Positions 41,083-50,436 of a stretch of 64,000 nt of DNA are shown here, in pieces (position 1 is the stretch's first letter; the number at the start of each line of letters is the position of its first letter). Origin of the DNA: Candidatus Pantoea formicae (GTDB taxonomy: Bacteria; Pseudomonadota; Gammaproteobacteria; Enterobacterales; Enterobacteriaceae); assembly GCF_011752625.1 (NCBI RefSeq), contig NZ_VWXD01000015.1:1-64000 (forward strand), in the 5' to 3' direction. The notes under the pieces are model-generated. The model made no database searches. It was not told where the DNA came from and was given only the letters and a program-made list of their open reading frames with translations. The position numbers were made by a program, and so were the translations under genes.

Positions 41083-43574
41083 CTGTGCCTTCCGCCACCT
41101 ACCGTATTCAGTTTCGTAATGGCATGACGTTTGACCGCGCCATCGAACTCATCCCCTATCTGCAACGTCTGGGGATTAGCCATCTGTACGCTTCGCCCAT
41201 CTTCACCGCCACCCGTGATTCCACTCACGGATATGATGTTACCGATGCCAATGAGATCGATCCCGCACTCGGTGGACGTGAAGGGTTTGATCGCCTGTCT
41301 GCCGCTTTGCAGCAGGCACACCTCGGTTTAATTCTCGATATTGTGCCAAACCACATGGCCGCATCGCTGGAAAACCCCTGGTGGCATGATGTCATTGAAC
41401 AGGGTGAGCACAGCCGCTATGCCCGCTACTTTGATATCGACTGGTCACGCCGTTTAACCCTTCCGTTCCTGGGCGACGACTTTGACCGGGTACTACAAAA
41501 TAATGAGCTCAGCGTAAAGCCCCATCCACAAACTGGCCGTCCAGTCATGGCTTACTACGACAGCTTCTACCCCCTGACGCCGACCAGCTGGGAAAATCGG
41601 GTTGATGAGGTGCTGGCCATCACCGACCATGAAGCCATTGCCGAACTGCATCAACAGCAGCCCTGGCAGTTAATCAGCTGGCGCGATGCACGAAGAAACC
41701 TCTCCTACCGCCGTTTTTTTGAGATTACCGGTTTGGTGGGGATACGCGTGGAGGATGAAGACGTATTTAACGCGTCACACGCGCTGATTCTGGAATTGGT
41801 GCACCATGGCGCAGTGAGTGGATTACGTGTCGATCACATTGATGGATTGGCCGATCCGCAAGGCTATCTGCAACGTCTGCGCAAGGCCGCGGGACCAGAT
41901 TGCTACATTACGGTGGAGAAGATTCTGGCCGAAGGGGAACAGATCCCCGCAGAGTGGCCGATTTCTGGCACCACCGGCTATGAGTTTATCGCAGCGCTGT
42001 CTCATGCCTTAATCGACGACACACAGATTGATGCGCTACACCTCGCTTACGAAGCCGCGACGGAAGAGAGAAACAACCTTCGAGCGGGTTTGCGGGCGGC
42101 ACGTGAATTAATGGTGGATCGCAATTTTGCCGGTGAGTTTGCCCGCCTGCTGGCATTAGCCACCGATATTGCTGGCGAAGAACAGCGTAATTTTGGCGAA
42201 GCGGAACTGCATGTTGCGCTGAGAGAAATGCTGATTGCCTTCCCTGTTTATCGCACATACGGTCGCCACGCTGGCATGACGTTGGCGGGAGAAGAGTTGC
42301 TGCAGCGGGTGCTGGAGGAGGTGAAGTTCAGTGCGTCACCCGTTGCCCTGAGCTTTCTGCAAGCCGTATTACTGGGGGCGCTATCTGAACACAGCGAGCA
42401 GAACGCTGCTGAATTCCGCTCGCGTTTCCAACAGCTTACCGGCCCGCTGATGGCGAAGTCCGTCGAAGATACCCTGTTTTTCCGCAATCACGTGCTGCTG
42501 GCGATCAATGAAGTGGGCGCAGAACCGTTGCCGCACCCCTTCTCGTTGCAACATTTTCACCAAGAGATGCAAACCCGTCTTCAGCGCCAACCTGATGGCA
42601 TCTCTACCACCTCAACACACGATACTAAACGTGGCGAAGATGCCCGTGCGCGCCTTTATACACTCAGTGAAGCCCCCGCATTGTGGGCTGAGCATGTGAC
42701 GCGCTGGCGTGATCTTCATCAATTACAGATAACGCCACTGCGAGATGGCGTTGCCCCTGAACCCGCTGTCGAGTGGATGCTGTATCAGGCATTGGCAGGC
42801 GCATGGCCCACAACCTTACAGCCACAAGATGCCGCAGGATTAGCCGCACTGCAGGAACGTGTTGTTCCTTTTGTTGAGAAAGCACTGCGAGAGGCCAAAC
42901 TGCGTACCGATTGGGCTGAAGGCAACGAGCAATACGAAAAGGCGGTGCTGGACTATACGCGCCACCTGCTCTCACCGCACAATCAGGCGTTTTTGGTGGA
43001 CTTCCATCAAGCGTTACAACCCTTCCTGACCGCCGGACTGATCAATAGTCTGACCCAAACCGTCATCAAACTCACCGCGCCCGGTGTACCCGATATTTAC
43101 CAGGGTAGTGAAGCGCTGGATTTCAGCCTGGTTGATCCTGATAACCGCCGCGAGCCCGATTTTTCCACCTTACAACAGCAGCTTAGCGCAACGGATACAC
43201 CGAATTTTAATCAGCAGACGGATTGGTTAAATGGCACGCTCAAACAGCAGGTTATCGCCCGTATGTTGCATCTGCGTCTGGATAAACCGCAGTTGTTCCG
43301 TTTTGGCGATTACCAACCGCTGTATGCCACGGGTGAAAATGCAGAGCATGCCATCGCGTATGCCAGGCAGGACAGCAGTGATACGTTGCTGGTCGTGGTT
43401 CCCCGTTTGCTGCTAAACAGCCAAGGCTGGGCACGAGCCATCATTCAATTACCGGAGCCATTGGCACATCGCCGCTATCGCAATCTGTTGAGCGGCGAAA
43501 TGCTCTCGCTTAACGAACAACTTTCACTGGAAAACATGCCGTACTACGCGCCGCTGGTGCTGATTGCCAGCTAA
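41079..43574 (+). CDS. treY: Malto-oligosyltrehalose synthase
   Basis: About 831 residues from the ATG at 41079, which overlaps the treZ stop. It is a GH13 enzyme that converts the reducing-end alpha-1,4 link of a maltodextrin to an alpha,alpha-1,1 link. Recognisable blocks are YRIQFRNGMTFDRAIELIPYL, LYASPIFTATRDSTHGYDVTD, LDIVPNHMA, the nucleophile region GLRVDHIDGLADPQGYL, the acid/base Glu in YITVEKILAEGE and TSTHDTKRGEDAR. Length is normal for the family. It works with TreZ and the debranching enzyme downstream. Confidence 0.95.
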   Translation: MTVPSATYRIQFRNGMTFDRAIELIPYLQRLGISHLYASPIFTATRDSTHGYDVTDANEIDPALGGREGFDRLSAALQQAHLGLILDIVPNHMAASLENPWWHDVIEQGEHSRYARYFDIDWSRRLTLPFLGDDFDRVLQNNELSVKPHPQTGRPVMAYYDSFYPLTPTSWENRVDEVLAITDHEAIAELHQQQPWQLISWRDARRNLSYRRFFEITGLVGIRVEDEDVFNASHALILELVHHGAVSGLRVDHIDGLADPQGYLQRLRKAAGPDCYITVEKILAEGEQIPAEWPISGTTGYEFIAALSHALIDDTQIDALHLAYEAATEERNNLRAGLRAARELMVDRNFAGEFARLLALATDIAGEEQRNFGEAELHVALREMLIAFPVYRTYGRHAGMTLAGEELLQRVLEEVKFSASPVALSFLQAVLLGALSEHSEQNAAEFRSRFQQLTGPLMAKSVEDTLFFRNHVLLAINEVGAEPLPHPFSLQHFHQEMQTRLQRQPDGISTTSTHDTKRGEDARARLYTLSEAPALWAEHVTRWRDLHQLQITPLRDGVAPEPAVEWMLYQALAGAWPTTLQPQDAAGLAALQERVVPFVEKALREAKLRTDWAEGNEQYEKAVLDYTRHLLSPHNQAFLVDFHQALQPFLTAGLINSLTQTVIKLTAPGVPDIYQGSEALDFSLVDPDNRREPDFSTLQQQLSATDTPNFNQQTDWLNGTLKQQVIARMLHLRLDKPQLFRFGDYQPLYATGENAEHAIAYARQDSSDTLLVVVPRLLLNSQGWARAIIQLPEPLAHRRYRNLLSGEMLSLNEQLSLENMPYYAPLVLIAS

Positions 43575-43624
43575 GCGTTCATCACATCAACCTGTATTTC
43601 TGTTCATTGGATGGAGAGGAATGA

Positions 43625-45700
43625 ATGTCTAACGGTAAGCCTTTGGAAATCACCGCGGGTTCGGGTCTGCAGTTGGGTGCGAACTATGACGGTGCAGGGG
43701 TGAACTTTGCCCTGTTCTCAGCCCACGCTGAACGTGTTGAGTTGTGTCTCTATGATGAGAGTGGGCAGCATGAGATCGCGCGTTTTGATCTGCCCGAATA
43801 TACCCATGAAATCTGGCATGGCTATGTGCCAGGATTACCTGCGGGCGCTCTTTACGGTTATCGCGTACATGGCCCGTTCGACCCGGAAAATGGGCATCGT
43901 TTTAACCCCAATAAGCTGCTTCTTGATCCTTATGCGCGTGAACTACGCGGCAACATTGACTGGAATGACGCGCATTTCGCCTACGATCTGCTTCATGAAG
44001 ATAAAGACCTGACCTTCGACGAGCGTGACAGCGCACCCTTCACACCGAAATGCCGTGTTATCGACCCTAACGAATTTGACTGGCAGGACGGTAAGCGCCC
44101 TCACATTCCGTGGTCGCAAACTGTCATTTATGAAACGCACGTGAAAGGCTTTAGCCAGCTCAATCCGGCCGTGCCGCCAGAAATGCGCGGCACCTATGAC
44201 GGAATGAGCAATAAAGCCACGGTGGAGTACATTAAAAGCCTGGGGGTGACGTCGGTTGAACTGCTGCCGGTGCACTGGTTCCCCGACGATCAGCATCTGC
44301 TGGATAAGGGGTTGAAAAACTTCTGGGGTTATAACTCACTGGCCTTTTTTGCACCGGCATCGCGCTATTTTGGTCCGCGAGGGATTCAGGGTTTTCGCGA
44401 TATGGTGCGCGCCTTCCATGATGCCGGGATTGAAGTGATTCTTGATGTGGTCTACAACCACACCGCTGAGGGCAACGAACTCGGCCCAACCTTGTCATTT
44501 AAAGGCATCGATAACTTCTCCTATTACCGCACGCTGCCCGATCAGCATCGTTATTACATCAACGACACTGGCACCGGCAATACCCTCAACACCTCACATC
44601 CTCGCGTGCTGCAGATGGTGATGGATTCGTTGCGCTATTGGGCAGAATCGATGCATATCGATGGTTTCCGTTTTGATTTGGGCACCATTCTCGGACGCGA
44701 ACCCGAAGGCTTCGATCAACGCGGCGGCTTTTTTGACGCCATGACGCAAGACCCGGTGTTGTCGAAACTGAAACTCATTGGCGAGCCTTGGGATATTGGA
44801 CCGGGAGGTTATCAGGTAGGCGGTTTTCCACCTGGCTGGGCCGAATGGAACGACAAATATCGCGACACAGTACGCGAATACTGGAAAGGCGATAACGTCT
44901 CTACCGACTTCGCCGCGCGTTTATTAGGTTCCGGCGATCTCTACGATCAGCGCGGACGCCGCCCGTGGGCCAGCATCAACTTCTTAACCGCGCATGATGG
45001 CTTCACGCTGAACGACTTAGTGTCATACAACGAGAAACACAACGACGCCAACGGTGAAGACAACAACGACGGCCACAACGATAACCGTTCCTACAACTAT
45101 GGTGCAGAGGGCCCTACCGACGACGAAGGTATCAATGCAGTGCGTGAAAGACAAAAACGCAATTTCCTTGCCACACTGCTGTTCTCACACGGCACACCGA
45201 TGTTGCTGGCGGGCGATGAGTTTGGCCGCAGCCAAATGGGCAATAACAATGGCTACTGTCAGGACAGCGAAATTTCGTGGCTGCACTGGGAGAATTTGCC
45301 AGAATCTGCCGACGCGCTGCGTGAATTTACCCGTCACCTGCTGTCCTTGCGCGCCAAACAGCCGCTACTGCGACGTGAAAACTGGCGCGATGGTATGGAT
45401 ATCAAGTGGTTCAACGCTGGCGGCGGTTTCCAGCAAGCTGAACAGTGGGATGAGGGCACTACACTTGGCGTCTATATTGGTCGCCCCGATCTCCAGACTG
45501 AAGAGGGCATCTGGCACGATGTGCTGATGCTGTTCAATCCGTTTGAAGGCAATGTGCCCTTCCGTATTCCACAATTCGGTGAAGGCGGCTGGGTACTGGA
45601 ACTCACCACTTCCGATACCGCTAAAAAAGGTCTCGTCATCACCAAAGAGAAAGATTTCGAGCTGGAAGGACGCAGCATGGCGCTATTTAGACGGCCTTAA
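43625..45700 (+). CDS. glgX: Glycogen debranching enzyme (GlgX/TreX)
   Basis: A 691-residue GH13 isoamylase-type enzyme. An N-terminal CBM48 (LGANYDGAGVNFALFSAHAERVELCLYDE) precedes the barrel with VIYETHVKGFSQ, LDVVYNHTAEGNE, the nucleophile Asp in IDGFRFDLGTILG, the acid/base Glu in KLIGEPWDIGPGGYQVG and FLTAHDGFTLNDLVSYNEKHN. GGAGAGGA precedes the ATG. It cuts alpha-1,6 branches and supplies linear dextrins to TreY/TreZ, so the three genes form a glucan-to-trehalose pathway. It is 50 bp after treY and followed by a terminator. Confidence 0.95.
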   Translation: MSNGKPLEITAGSGLQLGANYDGAGVNFALFSAHAERVELCLYDESGQHEIARFDLPEYTHEIWHGYVPGLPAGALYGYRVHGPFDPENGHRFNPNKLLLDPYARELRGNIDWNDAHFAYDLLHEDKDLTFDERDSAPFTPKCRVIDPNEFDWQDGKRPHIPWSQTVIYETHVKGFSQLNPAVPPEMRGTYDGMSNKATVEYIKSLGVTSVELLPVHWFPDDQHLLDKGLKNFWGYNSLAFFAPASRYFGPRGIQGFRDMVRAFHDAGIEVILDVVYNHTAEGNELGPTLSFKGIDNFSYYRTLPDQHRYYINDTGTGNTLNTSHPRVLQMVMDSLRYWAESMHIDGFRFDLGTILGREPEGFDQRGGFFDAMTQDPVLSKLKLIGEPWDIGPGGYQVGGFPPGWAEWNDKYRDTVREYWKGDNVSTDFAARLLGSGDLYDQRGRRPWASINFLTAHDGFTLNDLVSYNEKHNDANGEDNNDGHNDNRSYNYGAEGPTDDEGINAVRERQKRNFLATLLFSHGTPMLLAGDEFGRSQMGNNNGYCQDSEISWLHWENLPESADALREFTRHLLSLRAKQPLLRRENWRDGMDIKWFNAGGGFQQAEQWDEGTTLGVYIGRPDLQTEEGIWHDVLMLFNPFEGNVPFRIPQFGEGGWVLELTTSDTAKKGLVITKEKDFELEGRSMALFRRP

Positions 45701-45710
45701 CTCATTATGC

Positions 45711-45738
45711 GGGAAGCTGAACGGCAGCTTCCCTTTTT
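45711..45738 (+). terminator. Rho-independent terminator of the tre-glgX operon
   Basis: A perfect 9-bp stem GGGAAGCTG/CAGCTTCCC with loop AACGG is followed by TTTTTAA. It lies 10 bp after the glgX stop and abuts the convergent antitoxin gene. Confidence 0.9.
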
Positions 45739-46075
45739 AAACCGCAAATGCATCTGGCCCCTTGGCAGCAAGGGTATTGAGAATACGTAATGCTGGACCA
45801 CTTGGTTTGATCTCTCCGCGCTCCCATTTCGAAACGCTATCCACCGTCATTCCCAAGGTATAAGCCAATAGTGCCTGAGTTAAACCATACTGGTTTCGCA
45901 TCCGTTTGATTTCCTGCCCGGTCATATCATGTACGGCAGCGACGCGTTTGCGGTATTCACTGGCTGAGATGCGCGTTTTAATTTGTTCGACATCTTCACC
46001 AGAGATTAAACCTAATGCGCGCAACTCTTCAGCATCTTCAAGCATCTCATTCAATGTCGCTGACGTCGTTTTCAT
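45737..46075 (-). CDS. HigA/NadS-type antitoxin with Xre helix-turn-helix
   Basis: A 112-residue antitoxin. The C-terminal HTH (EIKRMRNQYGLTQALLAYTLGMTVDSVSKWERGEIKPS) is the Xre/HigA type, and the N-terminal 50 residues would wrap the toxin. It is encoded after the toxin with a 29-bp overlap, the order of higBA and related loci. It should bind the 30-bp palindrome upstream of the toxin gene and repress both. Confidence 0.88.
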   Translation of the reverse strand: MKTTSATLNEMLEDAEELRALGLISGEDVEQIKTRISASEYRKRVAAVHDMTGQEIKRMRNQYGLTQALLAYTLGMTVDSVSKWERGEIKPSGPALRILNTLAAKGPDAFAV

Positions 46076-46454
46076 TACAATTTACCTCTCTAAAAGTCCC
46101 TCTATTTTTGAGTTGAAGCAGATCGGCCTCACTCGCCTGCAAATAACCCTTAGCGAGAATTTTGTAAGCAGTCAGCGCATCATCTTCAATTTCCTTGGCG
46201 TTTTTCTTGTTCAACTCGCCCTTGGACCAGCCATCATAAAAAAATAGCGTGTTTCCTCTTTTGAAGAAAATCACCGAACGCGCCCCACCGCTCTTTCCAG
46301 CCTTCAACGCTATACGCTTTTTGATAACACCACCGCCTAAATCAGCTTCGAACTCTCCTCTTTTGACCTCAGCAGCAGCGTTGCACAAATCGGCATCAAA
46401 TAGTTTTGTTTTCTTGAAACTCCTGTCAAACCGCTTATGCACATAAATCCCCAT
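46047..46454 (-). CDS. RelE/HigB-type toxin
   Basis: A 135-residue toxin of the RelE/ParE superfamily, HigB-like subgroup. It is recognised by FKKTKLFDADLCNAAAEVKRGEFEADLGGGVIKKRIAL, GGARSVIFFKRGNTLFFYDGWSKGELN and AKEIEDDALTAYK. It probably cuts mRNA on the ribosome. It is the first gene of the pair, with GGGGCAGGGA before the ATG. The last residues (about 100-135) extend beyond the usual core. The order and overlap with an Xre-type antitoxin support a functional type II system. Confidence 0.87.
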   Translation of the reverse strand: MGIYVHKRFDRSFKKTKLFDADLCNAAAEVKRGEFEADLGGGVIKKRIALKAGKSGGARSVIFFKRGNTLFFYDGWSKGELNKKNAKEIEDDALTAYKILAKGYLQASEADLLQLKNRGTFREVNCNENDVSDIE

Positions 46455-46470
46455 TCCCTGCCCCTAAAAT

Positions 46471-46500
46471 CCGTAATGATTATTATAGTAATCATTACGG
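46471..46500. promoter_or_regulatory. 30-bp palindromic operator of the toxin-antitoxin pair
   Basis: CCGTAATGATTA (46471-46482) and TAATCATTACGG (46489-46500) are perfect 12-bp arms 6 bp apart, 17 bp upstream of the toxin start. The size and position fit autoregulation by the HigA-like antitoxin. Confidence 0.8.
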
Positions 46501-46740
46501 CATTGCTTCAACATCTCCGTTGATAAGATTCATACATGTCTGTCACATTAAATTTTATTGGCACTGAAATGATCCACGACTTCGGTTAAATGCGTCACAA
46601 TCTCACAACGGTTTACTCGCAGTGCACCACCCCTTCATAAAAAAAAATTAACTAAATCTCACAATCTGCCGATGGTTATTAATCTGCCCTATTCCCTGAT
46701 TTTCCTTAAGCCAGGGGTGCTTTTAGATTAAGGATAATAA

Positions 46741-48378
46741 GTGAACATCTCCCAACGTCTTTTACTGACCCTCACCATGCTGTTTGGCGCCATCATCCTG
46801 CAAGCCGTGTTTGCTATCTCACTGCTTTCTGGGTTTCAGGACCGTTTTGAATTTGTGCAAACCAATGCCATTCCTTCCATTAAGGACCTTGGCAAACTCA
46901 TCGATCAAAGTAACCAACTGGCACTGACGCTGTATAAGCATCAAAGCCAAATTCATGACAGCAATATGCCCGCCGTTGAGCAACAAATTGACGGACAAAT
47001 CAATGGATTGAAAGCACTGACCGATTACTACAAGGCAAACGACATTTCCAATGATGAGGACAAGCGTTTAACTCAGGTCGCTTTTGATAACATTCAAAAT
47101 GTTGTCGCGCAGTTGCCAGCCTTTTTAGCTGCCTCACGCGCGCATCAAGATGAAATCAGTTTAGGTTTGATGGAAGGCAACAGCGGCGTCGGCGCTGCCA
47201 TTCGTCAAATGATCAGTGATTATCAAAAACAGCTCATGTTGAATATTGCCGTTGGTGATGAATTGCGTGCCACCAACCGAAGCACCTTTCATTTCGTCTT
47301 TTGGGCCACCATTGCGGGTGTTGTCGCGACCGTGGTGATTTTCGGCCTGTTCTCGCTGTTTACCGTCATGCGTATTCGTCGCAGCTTAAGCGCAGTGGGC
47401 AAGGTGATGTTATCCGCTAGCGAGAATCTTGATCTGACATTGAGCGCAGATGAAAGCCGTCGCGATGAAGTCGGCAATATGGCGCACTCATTCAATATTT
47501 TGATGCAGCGTGTTTCAGACGCACTCTCCTCCGTGCGCAAAGCGTCACAATCGGTGAGCAGTGCTTCCGTGCAAATCACAGCAGGTAACGAAGACCTTTC
47601 AGCACGTACTGAGCAGCAAGCGGCCTCGCTGGAACAAACCGCTGCCAGCATGACAGAACTGAGTGAAACGGTCCGTCAGACAGCGGATAACACCCGCCAG
47701 GCGAGCCAGTTAGCAGCCAACGCCAGCGAGTTATCCGAGAAGAGCGGTACAGCGCTCACCACCATGTTATCGACGATGGATGACATTCGCGGCAGCTCAC
47801 GCAAAGTCACGGAGATCGTCTCGATCATTGAAGGTATTGCCTTCCAGACCAACATTCTGGCACTGAATGCTGCTGTTGAAGCGGCACGCGCGGGTGAGCA
47901 CGGTAAAGGCTTTGCAGTGGTCGCGGGTGAAGTGCGCAGCCTGTCACAGCGTTCAAGCAATGCGGCACGCGAGATCAAAGTATTGATTGAAGAGTCGCAC
48001 CGATTGACCGAAGCCGGTGCAAATCAGGCCAGCGATGTCGGCCGCAATATGGACGTGATGAATGATGCCATTCATCAGGTCAGCCAGTTGGTTGGTGAAA
48101 TTGCTGCGGCGGCTGTTGAACAGAGTCAAGGCATTGTGCAGGTTCAACAAGCCGTGAATCAGATGGATGATGTCACCCAGCAAAACGCCGCGCTGGTCGA
48201 GCAAGCCGCGTCAGCCTCGCAGTCACTGCAGGAACAAGCGGGAACCTTGAATCAACTGGTGGGCAAATTCCATGTCAGCGATGCGATTGATGTTCCACAG
48301 CCTGTTCTGCGTAAAATCTCACAGCCAAAATCTCAGCGTTTAACCGTGGTGAACGACGCCGACTGGCAGAGTTTTTAA
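46741..48378 (+). CDS. Methyl-accepting chemotaxis protein
   Basis: A 545-residue receptor starting with GTG (AAGGATAATA upstream). TM1 is at about residues 7-28. A helical periplasmic ligand domain (about 30-185) is followed by TM2 (FVFWATIAGVVATVVIFGLFSLF), a HAMP domain and the signalling domain with the conserved tip EGIAFQTNILALNAAVEAAR and GKGFAVVAGEVRSLSQRS. The C-terminus DWQSF fits the xWxxF pentapeptide that tethers CheR and CheB. The ligand is unknown. No other chemotaxis gene lies nearby. Confidence 0.94.
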   Translation: MNISQRLLLTLTMLFGAIILQAVFAISLLSGFQDRFEFVQTNAIPSIKDLGKLIDQSNQLALTLYKHQSQIHDSNMPAVEQQIDGQINGLKALTDYYKANDISNDEDKRLTQVAFDNIQNVVAQLPAFLAASRAHQDEISLGLMEGNSGVGAAIRQMISDYQKQLMLNIAVGDELRATNRSTFHFVFWATIAGVVATVVIFGLFSLFTVMRIRRSLSAVGKVMLSASENLDLTLSADESRRDEVGNMAHSFNILMQRVSDALSSVRKASQSVSSASVQITAGNEDLSARTEQQAASLEQTAASMTELSETVRQTADNTRQASQLAANASELSEKSGTALTTMLSTMDDIRGSSRKVTEIVSIIEGIAFQTNILALNAAVEAARAGEHGKGFAVVAGEVRSLSQRSSNAAREIKVLIEESHRLTEAGANQASDVGRNMDVMNDAIHQVSQLVGEIAAAAVEQSQGIVQVQQAVNQMDDVTQQNAALVEQAASASQSLQEQAGTLNQLVGKFHVSDAIDVPQPVLRKISQPKSQRLTVVNDADWQSF

Positions 48379-48385
48379 GCCCTGC

Positions 48386-48421
48386 CCCTTCCTGCGCCGC
48401 GCGCGCAGGAAGGGTTTCTGT
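48386..48421 (+). terminator. Terminator after the chemotaxis receptor gene
   Basis: A perfect 12-bp stem CCCTTCCTGCGC/GCGCAGGAAGGG (48386-48414) with a 5-nt loop is followed by TTTCTGTT, 8 bp after the stop. Confidence 0.85.
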
Positions 48422-48464
48422 TACCCTTGCCCGCAGGTAATGCCTCCAGGCACTAAGGGAAACG

Positions 48465-49661
48465 ATGAATTTACAGCAACAGCTACGCGGCAAATGGGCG
48501 ATTTACGGCCTGATGTTTTTACCCGGCTTCACCTGGGCTTCATGGGTTAGCCGCACGCCCTTTATGCGTGACATTCTGCATGCCTCCACCGAGATGATGG
48601 GCCTTATCCTGTTCGGCTTTTCCTGTGGTTCCATGCTGTGCGTGTTGCTGGCAGGAAAATTAATCGCGCATTGTGGCACCAGCCGTGTCATGCGTTATGG
48701 CTTTGTGCTGCTGCTGAGTGGTGTCGCCGTCATGTTAGCTGCCCTACTCCTGCATAACGCTTACGGGGTGTTCGCCAGCCTGGTGTTACTGGGCGGAGGG
48801 ACAGCGTTAATCGATGTGGTGATAAACGTTGAAGGCGCAGCCTTTGAACGGCTGATCGGCAAGTCAATTATGACCACCATTCACGGCTTCTTTAGCTTTG
48901 GTACGCTGATTGGCGCTCTGTCAGGTCTTGCTATGACGGCAGCAGATATCAGCATTAGCTGGCACTTTGCCGCCGTGGTGCTGGTGAACCTGCTGATCGT
49001 CTCCACTGCGCTGCGTCATTTACCCGCCACCAGCGGCAGCGAACGACATGAACAGGATCACAGCGGGGGTTTTCTGGCGCAAGTTGGACGAGAGCTGCGC
49101 GACCGTCAACTGCTCATCCTTGGGGTGGTAATTTTGGCCATGGCGTTGGCGGAAGGCTCTGCCAATGACTGGCTGCCGTTATTGATGATCGATGGTCATA
49201 ATCTCAATCACACGCAAAGCACGCTGGTGTACGCGGGTTTCACTGCGGGCATGACCGTTGGGCGTTTCCTTGGCGGATATGTCGTGGATCGCGTGGGGCG
49301 TGTTCTGGTATTACGTGCCAGCGCATTCTCAGCCGCCTTGGGCCTGGCAATGGTCATTTTTTCCAACAACCAATGGCTGGCGGCAGCGGCGGTGTTGTTC
49401 TGGGGAATTGGCGCATCGCTTGGCTTCCCTCTGACCGTCTCCGCTGCGGGCGACGGCCAAAACAGCGCGGTTCGTGTGACCATCGCTGCAACACTTGGCT
49501 ATCTGGCCTTTCTAGTGGGACCGCCGGGCTTGGGCTTTATTGGTGAACACGCGGGTCTGCGCATGGCGATGTTACCAGTGCTGGTGATGGTGCTGCTGGC
49601 GTTAGTGTGTGCAGGTGCGGCGGGTTCTCGATACCTCAAAAAGGCTGATCAATCGGTTTAA
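48465..49661 (+). CDS. ybjJ: MFS transporter, YbjJ-like
   Basis: A 398-residue membrane protein with about 12 segments. It follows E. coli YbjJ closely: LPGFTWASWVSRTPFMRDIL, VVINVEGAAFERLIGKSIM, MALAEGSANDWLPLLMIDGH, YAGFTAGMTVGRFLGGY and WGIGASLGFPLTVSAAGD. YbjJ is an uncharacterised MFS protein with some likeness to sugar (fucose) permeases. AGGGAAACG precedes the ATG. It is a single-gene unit between the receptor and the SRPBCC gene. Confidence 0.85.
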   Translation: MNLQQQLRGKWAIYGLMFLPGFTWASWVSRTPFMRDILHASTEMMGLILFGFSCGSMLCVLLAGKLIAHCGTSRVMRYGFVLLLSGVAVMLAALLLHNAYGVFASLVLLGGGTALIDVVINVEGAAFERLIGKSIMTTIHGFFSFGTLIGALSGLAMTAADISISWHFAAVVLVNLLIVSTALRHLPATSGSERHEQDHSGGFLAQVGRELRDRQLLILGVVILAMALAEGSANDWLPLLMIDGHNLNHTQSTLVYAGFTAGMTVGRFLGGYVVDRVGRVLVLRASAFSAALGLAMVIFSNNQWLAAAAVLFWGIGASLGFPLTVSAAGDGQNSAVRVTIAATLGYLAFLVGPPGLGFIGEHAGLRMAMLPVLVMVLLALVCAGAAGSRYLKKADQSV

Positions 49662-49764
49662 CTGGGGCGGCCCTCAGGCCGCGCAAGGTATCAGAGTAGG
49701 CGCTTGATCGCTGAGCAACCTAAAACCGATGCCGCTCTCAATGATTAACCCATTCTGCCAGGCG

Positions 49765-50100
49765 CTAGGCGGCCAGCATGAGTGGACTGAATCCATCGTT
49801 GGCTGCTTGCAGGCGCGGATCGCTCAGGCGATGCACAATGGTCAACAAGGTGCCACCGGCATTATCTGGCGCGATCATAAACGCCACCTCGCTCTCCAGA
49901 TAGGGGGGCGTGTCATCGCGCATACGATAATGGATCGCTTTGCCAGGTTCACAGGCAACGGGTTCAGCATCAGCTAAAACCGCATCGGGCAGCCAGGCTT
50001 CCCGGTATTCGGCGATACTGATGGCGCGCCACACTTTCTCCGGCGGCGCGTCCAGTTGATACTCCTCAACGCGTTCGATAGTTGTCTCGACCTCACTCAT
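49765..50100 (-). CDS. SRPBCC (AHSA1-type) domain protein
   Basis: A 111-residue START/Bet v1-like protein of the AHSA1 group: RVEEYQLDAPPEKVWRAISIAEYREAWLPDA at the start and GGTLLTIVHRLSDPR near the end. It is shorter than the usual 140-150 residues. It overlaps the ArsR gene by 4 bp (ATGA), a very common pairing, and probably binds a small hydrophobic ligand. It is the last gene of the ClpP-ArsR-SRPBCC run. Confidence 0.82.
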   Translation of the reverse strand: MSEVETTIERVEEYQLDAPPEKVWRAISIAEYREAWLPDAVLADAEPVACEPGKAIHYRMRDDTPPYLESEVAFMIAPDNAGGTLLTIVHRLSDPRLQAANDGFSPLMLAA

Positions 50101-50411
50101 TGGTCCATATCCTTCAGCAAACTCTTTAGGGCATCAATGCGTGTCGGCCAAAACGCACGATACTTGGCTAGCCAGTTGACCAGAAACGTCATGCCAACCG
50201 GGTCGACTTCATAGTTCACAAACCGCCCTTGCCGCTCTTCACGCACCAGCCCAGCACCACGTAACACCGCAAGATGCTGAGACATCGCCGATTGGCTGAT
50301 CTCCATCCCGTCGCGCAACGCCGTGGCATTCATGCGCCCCACCGACAGCTTTTCAAATATGGCACGGCGGGTCGGATCCGCCAGTGCTTTGAATATCGCA
50401 TTTTCAATCAT
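50097..50411 (-). CDS. ArsR-family transcriptional regulator
   Basis: A 104-residue winged-helix repressor: FKALADPTRRAIFEKLS, MNATALRDGMEISQSAMSQHLAVLRGAGLVREERQGRFVNYEVDP. The metal-binding CxC motif of ArsR/SmtB is absent, so it is of the non-metal type usually paired with SRPBCC proteins. It starts 25 bp after the ClpP-like stop in the same direction. It probably represses its own operon. Confidence 0.9.
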   Translation of the reverse strand: MIENAIFKALADPTRRAIFEKLSVGRMNATALRDGMEISQSAMSQHLAVLRGAGLVREERQGRFVNYEVDPVGMTFLVNWLAKYRAFWPTRIDALKSLLKDMDQ

Positions 50412-50436
50412 GTCGATGACATTAGCATTTGCTTAT

